Shown in pieces: positions 7,016 through 12,849 of a stretch of DNA of 14,310 bases. Below the pieces are notes generated by a model that made no database searches, was not told where the DNA came from, and saw nothing but the letters and a program-made list of their open reading frames with translations. The stretch is from Candidatus Krumholzibacteriia bacterium (GTDB taxonomy: Bacteria; Krumholzibacteriota; Krumholzibacteria; WVZY01; JAKEHA01), in contig JAOTVO010000034.1 in NCBI GenBank assembly GCA_029863355.1, forward strand, positions 1-14,310, written 5' to 3'. Position 1 is the stretch's first letter. Every line of letters starts with the position of its first letter. The translations under genes were made by a program, and so were the position numbers.

Positions 7016-8529
7016 GGGACAAGCTGGGCAGCAGCGACACTACCACCGCCACTTCCTCCACCACGATCATGGAGCCGGCGCCGCCATCGGAGCGCACACC
7101 CGAAGACGTCGCCTTCCTCAAAGGCGCGGCCCTCACGCTGGTGACGCATTTGTTCTCGGCGAGCAAGACCGTGCGCCTCTATGACATGAACAACCGGGCG
7201 GCGCAAAAGGCTCTGGCCGAGCTCGGCGCCGACATCGCCGCACTGCACGAGCGCGAGGGCCGTGCGTCCGTGCGTGTGTCGAGCGACCTGCTCCTGATCA
7301 ACGAATTCAGGCCTTCCGTCGATCCCCAGCACTACGGGCCGTTCGAATACGTGGCCACGGAGATGAAGAAGCGGGAGATCGACAGCATCGAGTTTTCCAG
7401 CGAAGTCACGGCGGAGCAGCTCGGGACCTTCCTCAAGATCCTCGATTCGGTCGATGCGGTGGAGACGGCTTACGACACCGTGCAACAGCATCTTGCCAAA
7501 GCGTCGATCACGACCATCACGGCCACGCGCGCAGGAGAGCACGAGACCGTGCTCACCGACCCGCACGAGGAGCCCGATGCCCGTCAGGAAAGCAATCGCG
7601 TGTACTTCCGCACGGTGGCCCTGGTGGGAGACATTCTGCGTACCATCGAGGAAAAGCACATCCTGCAGGTGAAAAAGGCCAAGCGGCTCACGCAGCAGAT
7701 GGTGGACATCATCCGCACCGACGAGTCTATGCTCGTGGGGCTGGCGAGCATCAAGAACTTCGACGCCTATACGTTCGCGCACTCGGTGAACGTCTGCATC
7801 CTGTCGATGCTCATCGGCGACCGCATGGGCCTGGATAAAAGCGATATCGCCCGGCTGGGAGTGACGGGACTGTTCCACGACATCGGAAAGACCTACATCC
7901 CGTCCTCGATCCTCAACTCGACGGGCAAGTTGTCACCGCGGGAGTGGGAGCTGATGAAGTACCACACCTTCTTCGGCGTCAAGGAGCTTTCGCGTATCCG
8001 CTCCCTGCGCGACGCCATCGATCCCATGTTCGTCGCGCTCCAGCACCACGTCCACCTGAGCAACAACGGCTACCCGTTGCGCCCCGGCGGATGGAAGCTC
8101 AGGCTGTTCAGTCGCGTCGTCACCGTCGCGGACTACTACGACGCCATGACGGCGTACCGCGCGTACCAGAAGGAGCCCGTCACGCCGGACAAGGCGCTGC
8201 GCTTCATTCTGGAGAAGAGCGGAGACATCTTCGATCCCTTCATCGCCAAGGTGTTCATCCAGGCCATGGGCCTGTTTCCCATCGGGTCGATCGTGGAGCT
8301 GGATACGGGAGAGACGGCCGTGGTGGTGCGCCAGAACCCGGATCCCCGCTTCATTCACCGCCCGACCGTCGAGATCGTCGATGAGAAGGCCGGGATCACC
8401 GCCGACCGGGAGCTCGTCGATCTGACCGAGCGCGCGTCGGGCGACGGCAAGTTCCGGCGAATGGTCGTCCGCACGATACATGACTCCGAGATCGCGCTGG
8501 ACAAGCGGCCGTTGTTCGTCGTGGCCTGA
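7012..8529 (+). CDS. HD-GYP domain protein (putative cyclic-dinucleotide phosphodiesterase)
   Basis: A 505-residue protein. Residues about 34-148 are an N-terminal domain resembling that of the HEAT protein (KTVRLYDMNNRAAQ, SDLLLINEF, SSEVTAEQLGTFLKIL). Residues about 200-425 are an HD-GYP phosphohydrolase domain: His257 (FAHSVN), HDIGK at 289-293, His318 (KYHTFFG), His345-His346 and the GYP at 353-355, then Asp374 in VADYYDAMT. Active members of the family hydrolyse cyclic di-GMP, some 3'3'-cGAMP. The usual HHE signature is HHV here, so activity or metal loading may differ. A short C-terminal region (about 426-505) resembles the beta-rich tail often seen after HD-GYP. There is no membrane segment, so it is cytoplasmic. 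The TTG start, strong AAGGAG and 4-nt overlap with the HEAT gene indicate coupled translation. Confidence 0.92.
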   Translation: MRDKLGSSDTTTATSSTTIMEPAPPSERTPEDVAFLKGAALTLVTHLFSASKTVRLYDMNNRAAQKALAELGADIAALHEREGRASVRVSSDLLLINEFRPSVDPQHYGPFEYVATEMKKREIDSIEFSSEVTAEQLGTFLKILDSVDAVETAYDTVQQHLAKASITTITATRAGEHETVLTDPHEEPDARQESNRVYFRTVALVGDILRTIEEKHILQVKKAKRLTQQMVDIIRTDESMLVGLASIKNFDAYTFAHSVNVCILSMLIGDRMGLDKSDIARLGVTGLFHDIGKTYIPSSILNSTGKLSPREWELMKYHTFFGVKELSRIRSLRDAIDPMFVALQHHVHLSNNGYPLRPGGWKLRLFSRVVTVADYYDAMTAYRAYQKEPVTPDKALRFILEKSGDIFDPFIAKVFIQAMGLFPIGSIVELDTGETAVVVRQNPDPRFIHRPTVEIVDEKAGITADRELVDLTERASGDGKFRRMVVRTIHDSEIALDKRPLFVVA

Positions 8530-8539
8530 TTCGGCCACG
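8520..8539. terminator. Short hairpin between convergent genes, possible weak terminator
   Basis: CGTGGCC (8520-8526) and GGCCACG (8533-8539) can pair over a 6-nt loop that contains the HD-GYP stop codon. No T-run follows on either strand, so intrinsic termination would be weak. The two convergent genes are only 30 nt apart, which makes a bidirectional role plausible. Confidence 0.25.
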
Positions 8540-8559
8540 CGCCGCGTCGCGCTACGCTT

Positions 8560-9999
8560 CTAGTACTTGGCGACGGTAGGATCGACTTCGTCCGACCAGG
8601 CGTGGATCCCGCCGCGCAGATTCCACACCCGCGAGAAACCCGCACGCCGCAGGAACTCGACCACCTGACCCGAGCGCGCACCGGTCCGGCAGTAGACGAC
8701 GATGTCGCGCGCCGAGTCCAGCTCGCTCGCTCGCGCCGGGATCTGGCGCATGGGAATGAGCGCGCCGCCGATGTGGCAGATGTCGCGCTCGTGCGGCTCG
8801 CGCACGTCGAGCACGAACACCTCGTCACCGGCGTCGAGCCAACGTTTGAGCTCGGTCACCGTGATCGCGGGAACGGTCGGTGAACTCTCGCCCTCCTCGA
8901 CGCGCACGCCGCAGAACTCCGCGTAGTCGATCAGTCGATGGATGGTGCGGCGCTCGCCGCAGAGGGGACAGTCGGGGTCGCGCCGCAGCTTGAGTTCGCG
9001 GAACGACATGCCCAGGGCGTCGAACAGGAGCAGGCGGCCGCTCAGGCTCGCGCCCTTGCCCAGGATCAGCTTGATGGTCTCGTTGGCCTGGATGGCGCCG
9101 ACGATCCCCGGCAGCACGCCCAACACGCCGCCCTCCGCGCAGCTCGGCACCAGACCCGGCGGCGGCGGCTCGGGGTAGAGGCACCGGTAGCAGGGTCCGT
9201 CGTTCAGCGCGAAAACCGTCGCCTGCCCCTCGAAGCGGAAGATGCTGGCGTAGACGTTGGGCTTGCCCTGAAGCACGCAAGCGTCGTTGACGAGGTAGCG
9301 CGTAGGGAAGTTGTCGGTGCCGTCGGCGACGATATCGTAGCCGGCGATGATCTCCATGGCGTTGTCGCTGGTCAGGCGCACGTCGTGGCGGACGATATCG
9401 ACCTCGGGGTTGAGGTCGTGCAGCCGCTCGTACGCGGCTTCGAGCTTGGGCCGGCCCACGTCGCGCGTTCCGAACGTCACCTGCCGCTGCAGGTTGGTGT
9501 AGTCGACCACGTCGAAGTCCACCAGCCCGATGCGTCCTACGCCGGCGGCGGCGAGGTAGAGGCCGAGCGGCGCGCCCAGACCGCCGGTCCCCACCAGCAG
9601 CACGCTGGCCGCCTTGAGCCTGTGCTGACCCGCGAGGGCGACTTCCGGCATGATGAGGTGCCGGCTGTAGCGCAGCAGCTCCGCGGCCGAGAGGCCGAGC
9701 CCGGCCGGGGCGTCCGCGCCGGGCGCGCCTCCGGCGATCGAGGGCACGATGCTCACCACGTCGCCTTCGGCGAGCTCGGTGCCGTCGCGGCGCATATAAC
9801 GCACGTCCTCCTCGTTGACGTAGACGTTGACGAAGCTCCGCAGACGGCCCTCGTCCGTATAGAGGTGCCGGCGCAGGTCGGGGTAGCGCGCCACCAGCGC
9901 CGCCAGAATCTCACCCACGGTGCGCCCCTCGAGCGCGACGGCGTCGCGTCCCTCGGTGAACTGCCTAAGCGCGCTGGGAACCAGTATCCTCGTGGCCAT
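8560..9999 (-). CDS. Fusion of CysO/MoaD-like sulfur carrier, MoeB/MoeZ-type E1 enzyme and rhodanese
   Basis: A 479-residue three-domain protein. Residues 1-91 are a beta-grasp carrier with the CysO-like signature SFVNVYVNEEDVRY and an end VPSIAGG, but Gly90-Gly91 is followed by an Ala/Gly/Pro-rich linker instead of a stop. Residues about 103-345 are the E1-like adenylyltransferase: ATP loop GTGGLG (137-142), DGTDNFPTRY (226-235), zinc-type pairs CYRC (270-273) and CPLC (344-347), and the conserved loop Cys287 in SCAEGGVLG. Residues about 378-479 are rhodanese with active Cys437 in CRTGARSG. In characterised systems MoeZ/MOCS3-type enzymes adenylate a carrier's C-terminal Gly and transfer sulfur to make a thiocarboxylate. 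Location after cysM and a JAMM gene points to cysteine synthesis rather than molybdopterin. The ATG at 9999 has GAGGAAG nine nt upstream and overlaps the JAMM gene by 35 nt. Confidence 0.93.
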   Translation of the reverse strand: MATRILVPSALRQFTEGRDAVALEGRTVGEILAALVARYPDLRRHLYTDEGRLRSFVNVYVNEEDVRYMRRDGTELAEGDVVSIVPSIAGGAPGADAPAGLGLSAAELLRYSRHLIMPEVALAGQHRLKAASVLLVGTGGLGAPLGLYLAAAGVGRIGLVDFDVVDYTNLQRQVTFGTRDVGRPKLEAAYERLHDLNPEVDIVRHDVRLTSDNAMEIIAGYDIVADGTDNFPTRYLVNDACVLQGKPNVYASIFRFEGQATVFALNDGPCYRCLYPEPPPPGLVPSCAEGGVLGVLPGIVGAIQANETIKLILGKGASLSGRLLLFDALGMSFRELKLRRDPDCPLCGERRTIHRLIDYAEFCGVRVEEGESSPTVPAITVTELKRWLDAGDEVFVLDVREPHERDICHIGGALIPMRQIPARASELDSARDIVVYCRTGARSGQVVEFLRRAGFSRVWNLRGGIHAWSDEVDPTVAKY

Positions 10000-10420
10000 G
10001 GTCGATCACTTCCTCGGAGAAGCCGCTGCGATCGTCGCGGAGCACCCAGCTGGTCATGCCCTCGCCGCGGCCGGCGCGCACCGAGACGATCAGGTAAGAA
10101 TACCACGGTAGTGCGTGCTCGCGGTCGTAGTCGGACGGCTGCGGCGGGTGATCCGGGTGCGAATGGTAGAATCCCACGATGTCGAGCGCACGCACGCGGG
10201 CCTCGCGCTCGAGCGCTCGATACTCCGCGGCGGTGATGAGAAAGCGGCTCCGCGCGGCCGAGCCTTCACGGCGGTTGGGCACGGGCAGCGCCGCCGCCAC
10301 CTCCCGCTCGCGCTCGTCGTCGCGTCCCAGGAGCGCGCCGCAGCATTCGTCGGGGTACGCCTGCTCGGCGTGCCGGCGGATCGCGTCCGCCAGGGAGGTC
10401 GTCATGCGCAGCGCCGACAT
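9965..10420 (-). CDS. mec: JAMM/MPN metalloprotease (Mec-like, CysO-cysteine peptidase family)
   Basis: A 151-residue zinc protease with a complete JAMM motif: His86, His88, Ser96 and Asp99 (HSHPDHPPQPSDYD, an exact HxHx7SxxD), plus the upstream catalytic Glu25 in PDECCGALLG. In Mycobacterium tuberculosis the Mec enzyme releases cysteine from the CysO-cysteine adduct; related QbsD-type proteases trim a carrier to expose Gly-Gly. Here both jobs are possible because the neighbouring carrier is fused to its E1. I chose the ATG at 10420: a GGAGG lies 9 nt upstream, while the longer in-frame start at 10441 would overlap cysM and lacks such a site; an ATG at 10405 is a third option. It starts 4 nt after the cysM stop and overlaps the next gene by 35 nt. 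It is small, soluble and cytoplasmic. Confidence 0.92.
   Translation of the reverse strand: MSALRMTTSLADAIRRHAEQAYPDECCGALLGRDDEREREVAAALPVPNRREGSAARSRFLITAAEYRALEREARVRALDIVGFYHSHPDHPPQPSDYDREHALPWYSYLIVSVRAGRGEGMTSWVLRDDRSGFSEEVIDHGHEDTGSQRA
10009..10015 (-). promoter_or_regulatory. Ribosome-binding site for the carrier-E1-rhodanese fusion
   Basis: The minus strand reads GAGGAAG nine nt before the ATG at 9999. It is nested in the 3' end of the JAMM gene, indicating coupled translation. Confidence 0.6.
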
Positions 10421-10424
10421 TGTC

Positions 10425-11399
10425 TCACGCCTCCGCGTCATACTCCGCCTCGTCCCAGAAGCGCTCGCTGACGTAACGCGCGCCGGAGTCGGGGAAGATG
10501 GTGACGATCATGGCGCTGCGGCCGGCGGGGAGCCGCCGCGCCACCTCCAGGCAGCCGGCCAGCGCCGCGCCGGATGACACGCCGACGAAGAGCCCTTCCT
10601 CGTGCGCGAGCCGCTTCACCGCGCGGTAGGCATCCTCGGTGGAGACGGCGATGTCGTCGTCGGCCAGCGTGGGGTCGTAGATGGGCGGCGTCAGTGCACT
10701 GGCCATGTGCTTCATCCCCTCCATTCCGTGGAAGGGCGAGTCGGGCTGCACGGAGATGTTCTCGACTTCCGCGCCGATGCCGCGCAGCCCGCGGGCCGTG
10801 CCCACGAAGGAGCCGCCCGTTCCCAGCGCTGCGACGAAGTGCGAGACGCAGCCCGCCGTCTGCTCCCATATCTCCACCGCCGTGGTGTCGTAGTGCGCGC
10901 GCCAGTTCTCGTCGTTGGCGTACTGGTCGAGGTAGACGTAGCGGTCCGGCTCGGCGGCCGCCATCTCGCGCGCCCGCACGATGGCCCCGTCGGTGCCCAG
11001 CGACGGATCGGTTAGCTCGAGCCGCACGCCCAGCGCCTGGAGATGGCGACGGCGCTCGGGGCCCGCGTTGGCGGGGATGGCGAGGCAGACTTCGTGGTTG
11101 AGCACCGCGCCGATCATCGCGTACGCGATGCCGGTGTTGCCCGAGGTGGCGTCGAGGATCGTCTTTCCCGGCTGCAAACGCCCGTCGCGCAACGCGGCCT
11201 GCACCATGCGCAGCGCGGGGCGGTCCTTCACCGAACCGCCGGGGTTGAGCCACTCGGCCTTGGCGTAGATGGAGACGCCGGGCAGGTCGGCGTCGATGCG
11301 GGCGAGTCGCAACAGGGGCGTGCCGCCGATGCGCGAGAGGATCGACTCGCTCTCGGAGCCAGCGGCAAACCGGGGATCGTGAATCGCAGGACGGGCCAT
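10425..11399 (-). CDS. cysM: PLP-dependent cysteine synthase, CysM-like, probable thiocarboxylate-using type
   Basis: A 324-residue fold-type II PLP enzyme, close to the usual CysK/CysM length. The likely Schiff-base residue is Lys58 in PGGSVKDRPA. Other hallmarks are TSGNTG (85-90), the phosphate-binding GTGGS (193-197), GVSSGA (273-278) and PDSG (303-306). The enzyme replaces the side-chain leaving group of an activated serine with sulfur. Its operon with a JAMM protease and a CysO-E1 fusion suggests the sulfur donor is a carrier thiocarboxylate, as with mycobacterial CysM, rather than free sulfide. The acceptor (O-acetylserine or O-phosphoserine) cannot be read here. I chose the ATG at 11399; a GTG at 11417 would add six residues but lies at or before the likely transcription start. 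It is the first gene of the operon. Confidence 0.92.
   Translation of the reverse strand: MARPAIHDPRFAAGSESESILSRIGGTPLLRLARIDADLPGVSIYAKAEWLNPGGSVKDRPALRMVQAALRDGRLQPGKTILDATSGNTGIAYAMIGAVLNHEVCLAIPANAGPERRRHLQALGVRLELTDPSLGTDGAIVRAREMAAAEPDRYVYLDQYANDENWRAHYDTTAVEIWEQTAGCVSHFVAALGTGGSFVGTARGLRGIGAEVENISVQPDSPFHGMEGMKHMASALTPPIYDPTLADDDIAVSTEDAYRAVKRLAHEEGLFVGVSSGAALAGCLEVARRLPAGRSAMIVTIFPDSGARYVSERFWDEAEYDAEA
10430..10434 (-). promoter_or_regulatory. Ribosome-binding site deciding the JAMM start at 10420
   Basis: GGAGG on the minus strand, nine nt before the ATG at 10420 and within the final cysM codons. It favours 10420 over the upstream ATG at 10441. Confidence 0.65.
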
Positions 11400-11418
11400 G
11401 ACGGGACTATCTCGCACT

Positions 11419-11447
11419 ATTTTAATGCGCTTTCAGGTCCGGAAAAC
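11419..11447 (-). promoter_or_regulatory. Tentative promoter of the cysM operon
   Basis: A TAAAAT hexamer on the minus strand (11419-11424) sits about 20 nt before the cysM ATG. A weak -35-like GTTTTC lies at 11442-11447 with 17-nt spacing. If used, the leader would be only about 13 nt long. Only the -10 element is persuasive. Confidence 0.3.
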
Positions 11448-11627
11448 CGGCGCCCGCGGAGCGCCGCTCCAGGTAATGATAGCATCCCGGGGCCCGGCCC
11501 GCAACTCCTTGGCGCGGTGACGCTTGGGATCGCGTCCCCGGGGCCGTCGCCCGCCGCCGCCGCCCGGGCGCTGCCCGACTCGGCGCGCGATTCGGTGGCG
11601 CGGTTCCTGCTGGCGGGGCGTCAGGGG

Positions 11628-11657
11628 CTGGAACCTGGCGGGCTCGTGGCGTATAAT
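11628..11657 (+). promoter_or_regulatory. Candidate promoter for the DUF1573-thioredoxin operon
   Basis: A perfect TATAAT is at 11652-11657. CTGGAA at 11628-11633 is a weak -35 with an 18-nt spacer. Transcription would start near 11664, giving a leader of about 125 nt with hairpins in it. Confidence 0.5.
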
Positions 11658-11663
11658 ACTCTG

Positions 11664-11714
11664 GTAGCGGCGCCCCGGCGGCCCGGCTGCTGGGGGCGGC
11701 GCTGCAACTTTCTT
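11664..11714 (+). promoter_or_regulatory. Leader hairpin followed by a T-rich stretch, possible attenuator
   Basis: Bases 11664-11676 can pair with 11693-11705, all G/C-rich apart from one G-G mismatch and one G-U. The sequence CTTTCTT follows at 11708-11714. It begins about where the transcript would start. It might attenuate transcription or only stabilise the 5' end. No known riboswitch class is recognised. Confidence 0.25.
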
Positions 11715-11731
11715 ATACCCAGCCACTTAGC

Positions 11732-11753
11732 GTCCGGGCGATTCCTGCCGGAC
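11732..11753 (+). promoter_or_regulatory. Small hairpin upstream of the DUF1573 ribosome-binding site
   Basis: GTCCGG (11732-11737) and CCGGAC (11748-11753) are exactly complementary with a 10-nt loop. The hairpin ends about 14 nt before the ribosome-binding site. Its role is unknown. Confidence 0.25.
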
Positions 11754-11767
11754 ACTGATGATCCACC

Positions 11768-11778
11768 GAGGAGGAGGG
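11768..11778 (+). promoter_or_regulatory. Very strong ribosome-binding site for the DUF1573 selenoprotein
   Basis: GAGGAGGAGGG ends 9 nt before the ATG at 11788 and 6 nt before a GTG at 11785. It rules out the in-frame ATG at 11758, which lies before it. Confidence 0.75.
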
Positions 11779-11787
11779 TCTAACGTG

Positions 11788-12792
11788 ATGAGAACCGCGC
11801 TCGTCTTGCTGCTGCTCACCGTTCTGGTCTGGCCGACGCTGGCGCAAGACCTCCAGCCGAAGATCGTGATCCCCCAGATTCGCCACGATTTGGGCGACAT
11901 CTTCGAGCTGGAAAAGTACGAGTACGCCTTCGTCGTGCGCAACACCGGAAGGGCGGACCTGCTCATCGAGGAAGTCAAGCCTGGGTGAGGCTGCACGGTG
12001 GCCGAATTCGATAAGGTCATCCCTCCTGGTCAGGAGGGCAGAATCACCCTGGTAATCGAAGGCAACAAAGTCCACGGCTCGTTCTCCAAGTCGGCGACGG
12101 TCCGCAGCAATGATCCCGACCGTCCCGTCACGACGATCACGCTGGCCGGCAACGAAATCCCGTTCGTCAACGTCACCCCCGGCGAGCGCGTGTATCTGCA
12201 GGGGTCGTACGACGAGGCCGTCTCCAAGACGCTCACCCTCTCGTCGAACGAGAAGGACCTCGCCTTCGAGATTCAGAGCGTGGAGTCCAATCTCGACGAC
12301 AAGATCACCTACGCGTACGGGCGGGGGGAGCATTCGGGCGAGTGGGTGGTCACGCTCAACAAGAACCCGAAGCTCCCCACGTTGAGCACCTACGGGACGC
12401 TGACGATCCACACCAACAGCAAGCAAGCGCCGGACAAGACCATCCAGGTCCAGGTGGTGACCAAGGGCACGATCACCGTGCAGCCTTCGATGATCAACTT
12501 TGGTCGCGTGCGCTTCGGGGCGGAAGGCCAGGACGGAGACGTTCTGAACAAGACCGTCACGCTCATTCGCTCGCGGGGCGAGTTCGCCATTCGTGACATA
12601 ACGCTCAACAACGACCACTTCGAGGCGAAGCTTCTGGAGGAAGTTCCCGGTAAGCGCTACAAGATCGACGTCAAGTTCACCGCGCCCACCCGAACGAGGG
12701 CCGCGCAGGCGGAGAGCGGAGAGCTGATCATCTACACGGACGATCCCTCCGAGCCCCACGTGCGCGTGCAGCTCGTGGCGCGGGCGTTGTAA
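11788..12792 (+). CDS. Exported DUF1573 protein, probable selenoprotein with Sec67 (in-frame UGA read through)
   Basis: Read through the TGA at 11986, this is a 334-residue protein. Residues 1-19 are a Sec signal peptide (hydrophobic ALVLLLLTVLVWPTLA), so it is exported. Residues about 33-120 match a DUF1573 domain: HDLGDIF, then FVVRNTGRADLLIEEVKPG, then U-GCT at 67-70, then VIPPGQEG and ATVRSNDP. Family members normally have SCGCT here, so the UGA falls on the first Cys of the CxC motif, giving UGC. The remaining residues form further beta-sandwich segments (SMINFGRVRFG, GELIIYTDDPSEPH). The frame is open and coding-like on both sides of the single TGA. A stem-loop downstream of the UGA is a candidate bacterial SECIS. 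A TlpA-like thioredoxin gene follows after 57 nt. Role inferred: an extracytoplasmic selenol/thiol redox protein. A nonsense mutation or sequencing error is the alternative. Confidence 0.8.
11986..11988 (+). other. In-frame UGA, probable selenocysteine codon (Sec67)
   Basis: The TGA follows CCT GGG and is followed by GGC TGC ACG, giving PG-U-GCT. The DUF1573 family has a conserved Cys at this position (SCGCT). TGA ends several neighbouring genes normally, so a genome-wide reassignment is unlikely. Selenocysteine machinery is not in the window. Confidence 0.75.
12021..12038 (+). promoter_or_regulatory. Candidate bacterial SECIS stem-loop
   Basis: CCCTCCT (12021-12027) pairs perfectly with AGGAGGG (12032-12038) over the four-base loop GGTC. 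The E. coli fdhF SECIS has the same GGUC apical loop, which SelB recognises. The stem begins 32 nt after the UGA and the loop 39 nt after it, slightly farther than usual (about 16-37 nt). The stem uses T-ending codons (CCT CCT GGT), unusual in this GC-rich gene, consistent with selection for RNA pairing. Confidence 0.55.
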
Positions 12793-12834
12793 GGACCGCG
12801 TGGCCGGAACCGACAAAGCGGCGTGGTCCCCATC

Positions 12835-12840
12835 GGGAGG
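12835..12840 (+). promoter_or_regulatory. Ribosome-binding site for the TlpA-like thioredoxin
   Basis: GGGAGG lies 9 nt before the ATG at 12850. It selects this start over an in-frame GTG at 12823, which lies before the site. Confidence 0.7.
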
Positions 12841-12849
12841 ATAGCGAGA

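Larger units (their letters stand above)
11400..11787. other. 388-nt divergent intergenic region
   Basis: This region separates cysM (minus) from the DUF1573 gene (plus). It is rich in G/C runs and small inverted repeats, including CCGG-AAAA-CCGG at 11439-11450. I see no convincing gene on either strand; open frames crossing it have low-complexity Pro/Arg-rich translations and no good start. It contains candidate promoters for both directions and, toward the plus-strand gene, two hairpins and a very strong ribosome-binding site. Confidence 0.6.

Noticed and set aside
10421..10441. Longer JAMM protein starting at the ATG at 10441
   Set aside because: The GGAGG at 10430-10434 would lie inside it and is correctly spaced for the ATG at 10420.
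11986..11988. Simple nonsense mutation, sequencing error, or genome-wide UGA reassignment
   Set aside because: Reassignment is contradicted by normal TGA stops in neighbouring genes. Error or mutation cannot be excluded, but the exact location on the family Cys, the intact downstream frame and the GGUC hairpin favour selenocysteine.
11998..12792. Separate gene starting at the GTG after the UGA
   Set aside because: A GAGG does lie 7 nt upstream, but such a product would lack the signal peptide and the first half of the DUF1573 domain. Readthrough gives a complete exported domain with the UGA on a conserved Cys.
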